Shown here piece by piece: positions 1 to 6,091 of a stretch of DNA of 6,091 bases. A model generated the notes under the pieces. It saw nothing but the letters and a program-made list of their open reading frames with translations, did not search any database and had not been told where the DNA came from. Position 1 is the stretch's first letter. Each line of letters opens with the position of its first letter. Source of the DNA: Chlamydiota bacterium (GTDB lineage: Bacteria > Chlamydiota > Chlamydiia > Chlamydiales > Waddliaceae); assembly GCA_011065005.1 (NCBI GenBank), contig JAAKFP010000159.1:1-6091 (forward strand), given 5' to 3'. The position numbers were made by a program, and so were the translations under genes.

Positions 1-111
1 TTTCCATTTTTTGGCGCAGATTTTACAGCTATTTCCCAGGAAAAATCCCCTTCAACTTGGCACAGTGTTATTTAGCACCGTTTACGTTAAAACATATAGA
101 AATTATTAGGT

Positions 112-375
112 TTAACGCCCCAGCCCCGGCCCCTTTCTTTTTGCTGAAACTAAAAGCTGCTCATGCAATCTCGCAAGAAGATCTAGATAGCTTTGACACT
201 GATCAAGAACCTTGATGTTAAATTTTTTTTCTAAAGTCATGTTAATAAAAGCTTCCTGAAGCGTACTTATTTCTGGAATTTGGTTTTGAACCACCTTTTC
301 ACCTCCCAACAATGAGCAAGCAAGACCAGCGAGCAATGCATCTACTTCAATTAGATCTTCGATCCACTCATCCAA
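112..375 (-). CDS. Small helical hypothetical protein, TTG start
   Basis: This frame encodes 87 residues with no recognised domain. It is predicted to be nearly all helical: an acidic N-terminus (DEWIEDLIEVDALLAGLACSLLGG), a middle segment, a C-terminal helix (KVLDQCQSYLDLLARLHEQLL) and a short basic tail ending KGPGLGR. The chosen start is TTG at 373-375, because GGAG at 384-387 lies 8 nt upstream and no ATG or GTG occurs before the in-frame TGA at 415-417; an ATT at 400-402 is a less likely alternative. It overlaps the preceding gene by 25 nt, which suggests translational coupling. The composition is richer in G/C (27 of 60 at positions 301-360) than the two genes before it. It may be a further Rhs-associated accessory or immunity protein, or an older resident gene downstream of the exchange zone. 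The sequence does not decide this. Confidence 0.6.
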   Translation of the reverse strand: MDEWIEDLIEVDALLAGLACSLLGGEKVVQNQIPEISTLQEAFINMTLEKKFNIKVLDQCQSYLDLLARLHEQLLVSAKRKGPGLGR

Positions 376-650
376 TTCATCGTCTCCAGAAAAAGATGGA
401 ATTTTTGTTTTTTCTCATAAAGTTCATTTAGAGCTCTTTCCAATAAAGGTGATTCGAAGATCTCTTGAACATCAGCTATTCGGAAATAATTCACAGCAAA
501 CAATGAAACAAAATTCAGAAATCTGAATTCAACAATCTCAGAATTCCAACATTCAAGAAACAGTGTGAGATTTTCATTCTCAACAGAATAAGATTGTATC
601 GTTGAATCAGCAAAGCCTATTTCAAAATTCACTGGTAATTTTCTTGTCAT
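351..650 (-). CDS. Small hypothetical protein, probable orphan immunity protein
   Basis: This 99-residue cytosolic protein has no signal peptide or clear membrane helix. It starts MTRKLPVNFEIGF and alternates beta-like hydrophobic strands (LTLFLECW, IVEFRFLNFVSLFAV) with a C-terminal helix (LLERALNELYEKKQKF). It resembles in style the small alpha/beta immunity proteins that trail Rhs loci, but I cannot name a family. Context supports the role: it starts 3 nt after the stop of an apparent toxin remnant, and its end overlaps the next gene by 25 nt. Positions 481-540 contain 18 G/C of 60, as AT-rich as the first immunity gene. It would still protect against the displaced toxin carried by relatives. 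The last residues (ETMNWMSGSKI) look less regular than the rest, so a 3' truncation or frameshift is possible. Confidence 0.7.
   Translation of the reverse strand: MTRKLPVNFEIGFADSTIQSYSVENENLTLFLECWNSEIVEFRFLNFVSLFAVNYFRIADVQEIFESPLLERALNELYEKKQKFHLFLETMNWMSGSKI
384..388 (-). promoter_or_regulatory. Ribosome-binding site supporting a TTG start
   Basis: TGGAG lies within the end of the 99-codon gene, 8 nt upstream of the TTG at 373-375. It is the only start signal available to the 87-codon frame, and it could also have served an ATG at 378-380, which reads in the other frame. Confidence 0.45.
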
Positions 651-653
651 GTT

Positions 654-734
654 TTATCCCCCCGGAAAAGGTTCACCAGGGATAAATCCCGTGCCCATTC
701 CCTTTTGGTAGTTATCAGGTTTAAGATATTGGGG
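654..734 (-). pseudogene. Remnant 3' end of a displaced Rhs toxin tip
   Basis: Between two small genes the minus strand keeps 26 sense codons and a TAA (654-656) in one frame, beginning after an in-frame TGA at 735-737. The peptide starts PQYLKPDNYQKG and ends GMGTGFIPGEPFPGG. It has an internal ATG but no convincing start or ribosome-binding site of its own, so it reads like the tail of a larger protein. Its stop lies 3 nt before the ATG of the next gene, the same arrangement as the intact toxin and immunity pair upstream. I infer that it is the leftover end of an earlier Rhs C-terminal toxin, replaced when the present tip arrived. The peptide is seen; its origin is inferred. A chance open stretch of this length is possible, though the glycine/proline-rich composition looks protein-like. 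Confidence 0.55.
657..663 (-). promoter_or_regulatory. Ribosome-binding site inside the toxin remnant
   Basis: GGGGGGA sits 6 nt upstream of the ATG at 650 and overlaps the last codons of the remnant reading frame. It would explain why these codons have been kept, because losing them would remove the start signal of the following gene. Confidence 0.5.
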
Positions 735-743
735 TCAGACTCT

Positions 744-1160
744 CTACCTTGATCGCAAATACCTTGGATTATGAAGCTTATTCCTGCAACCTGGGCATCG
801 CACCATTCCATACATAGATGTGGATTTCCATACTTCCTGACAAGATGGACACATTAACCAACTCTTGTCAAGTTCTGTTGCTTTTTCTTTGATTTCTTGA
901 ATAGGTTCTAATAGTTCATCTTTTTCTCCTTCTTCAATTAATCTATTTCCCAGCTGATAAAGCTCTTCTTTAGTATATTGAAATTCAGGTCCTGCTTCCA
1001 TAAAAGACAAATTTTCTAAAATTTCTCTTATCTCTGAAGGAAAACTCTCATAATGTAATGAAAGATCGGATGCCCAGCAGGCAATATATTGAATACTACG
1101 ACCAGACGAAAGAAGAGTTTTTAACTGCTTTCCAAGACTTTCTTTAGAAATATTTATCAT
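744..1160 (-). CDS. Candidate immunity protein with C-terminal zinc ribbon
   Basis: This 138-residue protein is the probable cognate immunity protein of the Rhs tip, which it would bind and neutralise in the producing cell. The assignment rests on position: its ATG (1158-1160) lies 5 nt after the toxin stop, with the AGGGGAG ribosome-binding site overlapping that stop, so the two are co-transcribed and probably translationally coupled. Residues 1-100 look helical and acidic (SLGKQLKTLLSSG, then a Glu-rich stretch with KEELYQLGNRLIEEGEKDELL). Residues 104-125 carry CPSC and CPGC, four cysteines spaced like a zinc ribbon (Cys104, Cys107, Cys122, Cys125), followed by a basic tail. The gene is AT-rich: positions 901-960 contain 18 G/C of 60. 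The sequence has no features of a DNA-binding regulator apart from the ribbon. I do not recognise a named immunity family. Confidence 0.8.
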   Translation of the reverse strand: MINISKESLGKQLKTLLSSGRSIQYIACWASDLSLHYESFPSEIREILENLSFMEAGPEFQYTKEELYQLGNRLIEEGEKDELLEPIQEIKEKATELDKSWLMCPSCQEVWKSTSMYGMVRCPGCRNKLHNPRYLRSR

Positions 1161-1165
1161 AACAT

Positions 1166-4100
1166 TTACTCCCCTAATATAGGTGGATAATGAGACCGAT
1201 TCAACTCATATCCATTTAAGCTTTTGGGATGGACCCTGTTAATATTACCTGAATGATCATAACATTCGTACCAACTACGCACTCTTCCAGTTTTAGGGGT
1301 CAACTCTGTAACAAAAGACGCCCCTCGTGTCGGGCCTTGAGTCAAGCTTGGCTTTTCTAAACTATAATAACGGAATCGTCCATCTGGCAATATTCTTTTA
1401 TGAACAGCTGAATTTTGAGATTTTTGAAGTAAAGATAGTTTTCTATTTAGTGCGCCTAGGGCATTAACACTTGTGGCTTCTGATGTCGCTCGTCGCTGGC
1501 TTAAAATGATGCCCCTCTTTTCCGCAAACTGAGCAATTCTCTTAACCAACGGCTTTGTTTCCTGGGCGAGTTTAACAACATTTCTCGCTTTCATTACGTT
1601 TTTTGTTGCTTTGGATGCTGTGTATGCCCCCCTGGTAAACTTGTAGGCATTAATCGCTGCTTTTCCACCATATCTTGCACCCTTTAACCAAGTCCCTCCG
1701 TACATCAATCCTGCTGCCATAGAGCATCCAGTACCGGCATAGTAGCCTATTTTTGACGTAAGTGAGGAAGTGTCGTGCTCTCCCAACATGTAATTGGAAG
1801 CACCAAAAGACGTATCGTCAACAAACCCTCTACCAAAACTACCAAAAAATTGCTTTGAATGGCTGTGCCAACCGTCTGGGCTCTCCCCCCATAGTCCATA
1901 TGGATCCACATAAATCATTGGATTGTTGTGGACATAGGCATAAAGGTTCGGGCCATCTGCAAAACCTAACGGATCAGGCGTCAGCCATCTTCCGGTAGAG
2001 GGATCATATTCACGTTTGGCAAAGTGATAGAATTGCGTCAAATCGTCATACCTCTGGCCTGAAAATAGCCATGGTGAAGTGACCATCCCTTGATGGGAGA
2101 ACTCTCCAAAAGCATCATAACGATACGTTGCTTCCGGATCCCCTTGTTTATCGAGCAAAACGCAAATATCTCCTCTATGATTTCTTAGTGGACTATAAAC
2201 CTGTCCTTTTAACTCGATGGCAAAGGGTGCAAACTGCCCATGAATCGCTCGAAACTCAACGATGTTCCCATCAACACATGCTCCGATTTCGGTATCGAAT
2301 TGATACAGGTATTGCACCATTGAACCGGAACTGCTACGTCCAATTCTTCGTCCAAAGGGATCATACTTGTAGGTAATTGTATCATTTTCTAGAGAAATAC
2401 TAATGAGACGGCCCAAGGCATCGTAAGAGTAATAAACACTTCCTTTTGAAACGCGATTGCCGTTGCTATCATATGTATAGCTGTCAACGGTGTCGTGTGT
2501 TAACTGGTTCAATCCATCAATGGAATAAGTTGCTCCATTTTTGTCTCTTCGATTGTTTAAGGAGTCAAATGCATATTGGTTAGATAAGGGTCCCGTTTCT
2601 TGAGTGATTTGATTTAATTCGTCGTAAGAAAAAACCGCTTCATACGGTCCTAGGGGATCTCTTACCGATGTGGAAATCAGGTTACCAACGGTGTCGTAGG
2701 CAAAAGACTGTTGAAAAGGAACAGATGCAATACTTAAACACCTCCCCAAATCATCCCGGATATAGGAGATGTTCACCTGATTGGGCAGTGTTTGATTGAC
2801 CACTTTTCCAAGCCAATCAGCTTCTTGAGTGAAAGAGTAGAACAGGCTGCCATCTTTATATCGAGAGGCAGAAATGAGGCTGGTTGGAGAATAGGAATAG
2901 GTGATCTTGTCTCCCTGAAATTGCATTTCTGTAAGTCGATCAAGGGTATCATAAGCATAGGCGACTTCAAAGCCTGTCACCTGCTTTTCAGAAACAAGAC
3001 GATTTAAGGTGTCGTAAGAACGCTCTGTAGTCGTATTGTGAATGATATCCTCTGCGTTAAGTAGATTATCATTGAGATCATAGGTATAGCGATAATGTAT
3101 GGACCCCTCTGAGGAGATAAGTTCTTGTAAACGTCCCAGAGAATCATAAGAATGCGTTAAAACAACTCCGTCTGGTTTTATGATTTGATGAAGGTTTCCG
3201 TTTTCATAGGTATATTTTGTCGTTTTTTCATCTTGCTCGGTCTCCGATATTTTTTGTGCCATCCCATCATACGTTGTGCTAATGACATAGGCGCCAAAAT
3301 CTTGATCTTGAAATAGGCTTCTCTCATGTTGCAGAATTTGATTCCCCCTACCGTCATAAGTAAAAGAGCTATGAGATAGAAGCTGATCGTTTGATGAAAC
3401 TTTGCACACGGTCTTTAGCCGGTTACACGGATCATAGATTTCTACTTCTTTTCTACCCAGTGGATCGATAGTTTCCTTTTCGAGATGGTCTGTATAGTGA
3501 TAAATGATCGTTGTCTGATTACCCAAAGCGTCAATTTCTGCAATGGGCAAATTTTCCGAATTATAAAGAGTTACCGACTCAACAAAGTTCTGAGAGTCGC
3601 TATACCTTTTTTGTGTTGCGTGATTTCCATGTATGTCATAGGTGTACTGAATTTTGCTAAAGATGTTTCCTCTACAATCTTCTATTCGCTCTTCGACAAC
3701 TCTGTCGAGGAGGTCGTATTCGATAACCTCTACACGGTCTTCAGTTGTTATCTTTGAAAGGTGCCCCAACGTATCATATTCATAACGTGTCTTACGATTC
3801 CCTTGGATTTTTGCAATCTTGCGACCAGCACCATCATAGAGATAATCCGTCCTATTTCCCATAGCATCAATTTCGGTTATGAGATTGGGCCCTTTATAGA
3901 AAAATTGCAGCGTTTTTAAGAGAGTGCCATCAGCAGCATATGTGCTCGAGACCTTTGAACGCCCTTGGTGGTCTACTTGATACGTCGTAGTTGTCCCATC
4001 TCGTTTCCACTCCCGCACAAGGTGTCCTTGCAGGTTATAGGCGAATTTTTCGCTTGTGCCATCGGGATACTGGACCTTTAAAGGATCACCACAAAAGTTA

Positions 4101-6091
4101 TAAAGAGTCGTTGTGGTAAACCCATCTTTGTCGACAGTTTTAATGATATTGTCCTGGACATCATATTCTTTATGTTCTGTATATCCTAGGGGATCGGTTT
4201 GGGAGATTTCACGTGAGTAGACATCGTACTGGAAAGTGGCTGTTTGTCCAAAGTGGTCTGTAGTGCTGATACGGTTTCCCATCACGTTGTACGTGTGGGT
4301 CGTTGTCAATATCCGGCCATCGCTATGTTCTTCACGCTCTTCAACAAGGCGATCGTCTGTGTCATAAGAGTATCGCAATTTCTTGCCGCTTCCAATTTTT
4401 TCTTCATAGATTTTATTGAGGTTGGTGTCATAGTCATAGACTGTCTCCTCTCCAAGGGCGTTCACCTCACGAACGAGTTTCCGTTGGTCGTTATATTCAA
4501 ACCGAATGCTGTATCTGTAGTTGCTATAAGCATCGAAGACCTTTTCTTCCACCAAAAGATCACCGTGGGAGTATATCCGCTCTATTGTCTTTAAGTGCCG
4601 ATGTTGGTTCGTTGGTAGATCTTCATAGTACTCCCTTATTATATGTGGCAAAGTCATGCCAGGAAGAGCTGGATTGATCTGAGGCTCTATAGTGGTGATC
4701 ATCCGGTAGGTTACGTCGGAAATGTTCGAAGCCTCGTCTCCAGAACCATCGTCGACAATTTTTTGAACCAGTATGGCATTCTTGTCATATTCGTAAAATT
4801 CCCTTTCCACTACCTTGCTGTCAACAATCGTTAATTTCTTAGTTAGCAAGTTCGTATTGGGTTTATATGCATAGATTATCTCTTTTTTGTCCTTGTGGTT
4901 TTCTGATAAAAGCAGGTTAAAGCCATTTGTCGAATAGTTATAATCAGTGATACATTCATCAGATGCTCCCAAAGCTGTTATTTGGCCACACAACCTGGTT
5001 TCGACAACATTGCCAGATTGATCGTATTTGTACGTTTTTTTTCTAACCTCTTTACCGCTGTTGTCTTTTACCGCGTGTGATATGAGTTGACCCATTTTAT
5101 CCCATTCAAAATATTGAGTGCGGTGGCTTTCCCATATATTTTTTAGGCGGCCTTTGGAAGAAAAAGTGTACCGCTTAAGCCCACCTAAGGCATTCACAAC
5201 ATCCGTATGATCTGAGTGGTAGGAAAAGGTATAGAGAGGTTTGCAACTGCCTGATAAAAACAGATTCTTGATGCGCTCCTTATGGTCATATTCAACTTCT
5301 AAAGATCTTCCGTCCGGTATTAATACTTTTTGAAAGCTAAACATGGATGAAATATATTTTGACCGTAAAATGGATGTATAATGTTTCTCCGGCAGATGGC
5401 TACTAGTAACATCCGCCAAAAGAAAATGAGCCATTTTTGTGCCACTCTTCGTTTTCCCATATTGCAGCGTACTGTGATAGCGTACCCACTGGCCATTGCT
5501 AGCTTCAATTTTTAAAAACTTATTTGTTGTTTTTTTACCTTTGGAATCTTTAATGTTTTGGTATTCATATTTAAATGAGTTTAGCTCGAGAGTTTCATCG
5601 CTGTTTTTGGTATACATCCGAACGGGATCTATCGATAGCTTCTTGTCATACTCAACGTAACGAATATTCCCATTTGCCAGTTTCTCTCGAATTAATCTGT
5701 AGTAGTTAATGGGTGTCAACACGGGATTGTCGGCGAAGTGGTCGTCTATAAGGTAATCTTTCGAGAAGCATTCATAATACCTCTCAGCGCCATTACCGGG
5801 TTTGACCACAAGCTCGTTTCCATTACTAACGGTTATTTTGAGGGCACAAATTGGCGGCTCGCCACGTAAAAGAGCCTCCGAGCAATTTGTGTAACTGGAT
5901 TTTAAGTACTCCTTGTCCACTTCACCCTCACACACTTTTGCCCGACAAGGTATGTAGGAGCCCCTCCTTTGTTCAAGCCATAGATTTTGCCCCGGAGAAA
6001 ATAAACAATAACTGATTAGAATAGGAGTAGACTCCCCAACTCCATAACCATAGGAACTTTGAAAATGGTGACCACCATCATAATATCGGAT
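1166..6091 (-). CDS. Rhs/YD-repeat polymorphic toxin, 5' end beyond the window
   Basis: This is a large Rhs-family protein: a YD-repeat shell expected to encapsulate a C-terminal toxin that is released after delivery into a target cell. The frame is open from the right edge (6091) to the TAA at 1166-1168, giving 1641 visible residues; no stop lies between 6091 and the GTG at 5933-5935. The 52 residues upstream of that GTG (RYYDGGHHF..., then LEQRRGSYIPCR) read as ordinary coding sequence, so I call the gene 5'-partial. Counting from the edge, residues 1-266 are a beta-rich N-terminal part, about 267-1298 are YD repeats, 1299-1400 are the Rhs core ending in DPYGL, and 1401-1641 are the variable tip. 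No signal peptide, PAAR domain or membrane anchor is visible, but the N-terminus is missing. The delivery route is therefore unknown. Rhs membership is certain; the cell target is inferred. Confidence 0.96.
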   Translation of the reverse strand: MRYYDGGHHFQSSYGYGVGESTPILISYCLFSPGQNLWLEQRRGSYIPCRAKVCEGEVDKEYLKSSYTNCSEALLRGEPPICALKITVSNGNELVVKPGNGAERYYECFSKDYLIDDHFADNPVLTPINYYRLIREKLANGNIRYVEYDKKLSIDPVRMYTKNSDETLELNSFKYEYQNIKDSKGKKTTNKFLKIEASNGQWVRYHSTLQYGKTKSGTKMAHFLLADVTSSHLPEKHYTSILRSKYISSMFSFQKVLIPDGRSLEVEYDHKERIKNLFLSGSCKPLYTFSYHSDHTDVVNALGGLKRYTFSSKGRLKNIWESHRTQYFEWDKMGQLISHAVKDNSGKEVRKKTYKYDQSGNVVETRLCGQITALGASDECITDYNYSTNGFNLLLSENHKDKKEIIYAYKPNTNLLTKKLTIVDSKVVEREFYEYDKNAILVQKIVDDGSGDEASNISDVTYRMITTIEPQINPALPGMTLPHIIREYYEDLPTNQHRHLKTIERIYSHGDLLVEEKVFDAYSNYRYSIRFEYNDQRKLVREVNALGEETVYDYDTNLNKIYEEKIGSGKKLRYSYDTDDRLVEEREEHSDGRILTTTHTYNVMGNRISTTDHFGQTATFQYDVYSREISQTDPLGYTEHKEYDVQDNIIKTVDKDGFTTTTLYNFCGDPLKVQYPDGTSEKFAYNLQGHLVREWKRDGTTTTYQVDHQGRSKVSSTYAADGTLLKTLQFFYKGPNLITEIDAMGNRTDYLYDGAGRKIAKIQGNRKTRYEYDTLGHLSKITTEDRVEVIEYDLLDRVVEERIEDCRGNIFSKIQYTYDIHGNHATQKRYSDSQNFVESVTLYNSENLPIAEIDALGNQTTIIYHYTDHLEKETIDPLGRKEVEIYDPCNRLKTVCKVSSNDQLLSHSSFTYDGRGNQILQHERSLFQDQDFGAYVISTTYDGMAQKISETEQDEKTTKYTYENGNLHQIIKPDGVVLTHSYDSLGRLQELISSEGSIHYRYTYDLNDNLLNAEDIIHNTTTERSYDTLNRLVSEKQVTGFEVAYAYDTLDRLTEMQFQGDKITYSYSPTSLISASRYKDGSLFYSFTQEADWLGKVVNQTLPNQVNISYIRDDLGRCLSIASVPFQQSFAYDTVGNLISTSVRDPLGPYEAVFSYDELNQITQETGPLSNQYAFDSLNNRRDKNGATYSIDGLNQLTHDTVDSYTYDSNGNRVSKGSVYYSYDALGRLISISLENDTITYKYDPFGRRIGRSSSGSMVQYLYQFDTEIGACVDGNIVEFRAIHGQFAPFAIELKGQVYSPLRNHRGDICVLLDKQGDPEATYRYDAFGEFSHQGMVTSPWLFSGQRYDDLTQFYHFAKREYDPSTGRWLTPDPLGFADGPNLYAYVHNNPMIYVDPYGLWGESPDGWHSHSKQFFGSFGRGFVDDTSFGASNYMLGEHDTSSLTSKIGYYAGTGCSMAAGLMYGGTWLKGARYGGKAAINAYKFTRGAYTASKATKNVMKARNVVKLAQETKPLVKRIAQFAEKRGIILSQRRATSEATSVNALGALNRKLSLLQKSQNSAVHKRILPDGRFRYYSLEKPSLTQGPTRGASFVTELTPKTGRVRSWYECYDHSGNINRVHPKSLNGYELNRSHYPPILGE
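1169..1175 (-). promoter_or_regulatory. Ribosome-binding site overlapping the rhs stop
   Basis: AGGGGAG lies 8 nt upstream of the ATG at 1160 and directly abuts the rhs TAA. It supports the ATG start of the 138-codon gene and suggests that translation of toxin and immunity protein is coupled. Confidence 0.75.
1169..1891 (-). other. Variable C-terminal tip with putative toxin domain
   Basis: The 241 residues after DPYGL are the exchangeable part of the protein. Residues 1448-1466 (positions 1694-1750) are glycine-rich and hydrophobic (IGYYAGTGCSMAAGLMYGG), as often seen in regions before the toxin that may help membrane entry. A lysine- and arginine-rich, probably helical linker follows to about residue 1560. 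The last 79 residues (positions 1169-1405) form a compact, polar, beta-rich domain with the segments RILPDGRFRYY, GPTRG, SWYECYDHSGNINRVHPK and SHYPP. Histidines 1564, 1613, 1621 and 1634 and arginines in the same segments are candidate functional residues. I recognise the style of a small Rhs/CDI effector, plausibly an RNase or other nuclease, but cannot assign a family. The domain is full length: it ends at a stop 5 nt before the next gene. Confidence 0.75.
1892..2197 (-). other. Rhs repeat-associated core domain with predicted autocleavage motif
   Basis: Residues 1299-1400 of the visible protein run from YSPLRNHRGD through GQRYDDLTQFYHFAKREYD and GRWLTPDPLGF to NNPMIYVDPYGL. This is the hallmark segment that separates the conserved shell from the variable tip in Rhs proteins. 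In characterised Rhs proteins the chain is cut after the DPxGL motif by an intramolecular aspartyl protease that uses two conserved aspartates. The candidates here are Asp1373 (in DPLGF) and Asp1396 (in DPYGL), 23 residues apart. Cleavage after Leu1400 would free a 241-residue fragment starting Trp-Gly-Glu. The motif is seen directly; cleavage is inferred from the family. Confidence 0.9.
2198..5293 (-). repeat. YD-repeat array encoding the Rhs shell
   Basis: This stretch encodes tandem degenerate YD repeats of roughly 20 residues, of the form YDxxGR/N followed by a short beta strand. Clear units include KYDQSGN, LYDGAGR, EYDTLGH, TYDGRGN, SYDSLGR, AYDTVGN, TYDSNGN, SYDALGR and KYDPFGR, interspersed with diverged units such as EYNDQRK, TYNVMGN, QVDHQGR and YAFDSLNN. 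In the DNA this appears as regularly spaced ATCATA, GTCATA and GTCGTA triplet pairs on the plus strand. In known Rhs and TcC structures such repeats wind into a hollow beta-cage around the toxin. The array is uninterrupted, with no frameshift or stop. The left boundary is where the Rhs core begins; the right boundary is approximate because the first units are weak. Confidence 0.93.

Noticed and set aside
1..111. Rho-independent terminator after the last gene
   Set aside because: The best pairing, around GGTGCT/AACACT on the minus strand, is short with a mismatch and is not followed by a T-run, so I do not call it.
651..743. A separate promoter for the 99-codon gene
   Set aside because: No believable -35/-10 pair was found on the minus strand in this 93-nt gap; transcription from the rhs operon is the simpler reading.
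1169..1405. Assignment of the toxin to a specific named family (EndoU, HNH, colicin-type or others)
   Set aside because: No diagnostic motif such as an HNH signature or the EndoU histidine pair with spacing is clear, so a name would be a guess.
1762..4834. Several plus-strand open frames of 63-116 codons (for example 1762-1998, 2128-2376, 3485-3757, 4244-4594)
   Set aside because: All lie antisense to the YD-repeat gene, lack convincing ribosome-binding sites and show no family features. They arise from the biased codon pattern of the repeats on the other strand.
2198..5293. Regularly spaced short DNA motifs (ATCATA/GTCATA/GTCGTA) that could suggest a repeat array or CRISPR
   Set aside because: They are codon pairs for Tyr-Asp in the protein repeats. 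Spacing and sequence vary, and there are no identical repeats separated by spacers.
2773..5508. Minus-strand frames at 2773-2970 and 5320-5508
   Set aside because: They are out-of-frame readings inside the intact rhs gene with no start signals or recognisable domains.

Overview
The window is the 3' part of one minus-strand polymorphic-toxin locus of the Rhs (YD-repeat) type, followed by a short run of small genes. Everything that looks coding reads right to left. The organism cannot be fixed from the sequence. The AT-leaning composition and the style of the Rhs core (a GQRYD...FAKREYDPSTGRW segment followed by an NLYAYV-HNNP segment) remind me of Rhs proteins from environmental Chlamydiae such as the Parachlamydia/Waddlia group. 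That is an impression only; I see no lineage marker.

Positions 6091 to 1166 hold one uninterrupted reading frame for a very large Rhs protein. The frame is still open at the right edge, so the true start lies outside the window, and the GTG at 5933-5935 is an internal valine. In translation order the visible part has about 267 residues of N-terminal beta-rich sequence, a long array of YD repeats (about 5293 to 2198), the Rhs core domain with its predicted self-cleavage motif DPYGL (about 2197 to 1892), and a 241-residue variable tip. The tip carries a glycine-rich hydrophobic segment, a basic helical linker and a compact C-terminal domain of about 79 residues that I take to be the toxin.

Only 5 nt after the toxin stop comes a 138-codon gene (1160 to 744). 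It has an acidic helical body and a C-terminal four-cysteine zinc ribbon, and by position it is the candidate immunity protein. After a 93-nt spacer come a 99-codon gene (650 to 351) and, overlapping its end by 25 nt, an 87-codon gene that probably starts at TTG (375 to 112).

The most informative part is the spacer. Its minus strand reads as a 26-residue tail with no start codon, ending in GMGTGFIPGEPFPGG and a stop 3 nt before the ATG of the 99-codon gene. This copies the toxin-stop/immunity-start layout found upstream. The simplest reading is that an older toxin-immunity module was displaced: a new tip plus immunity gene was inserted, leaving the last codons of the former toxin and its still-intact immunity gene. 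Such trailing orphan modules are known at Rhs and CDI loci. The families of this toxin and of the immunity proteins are not ones I can name with certainty.
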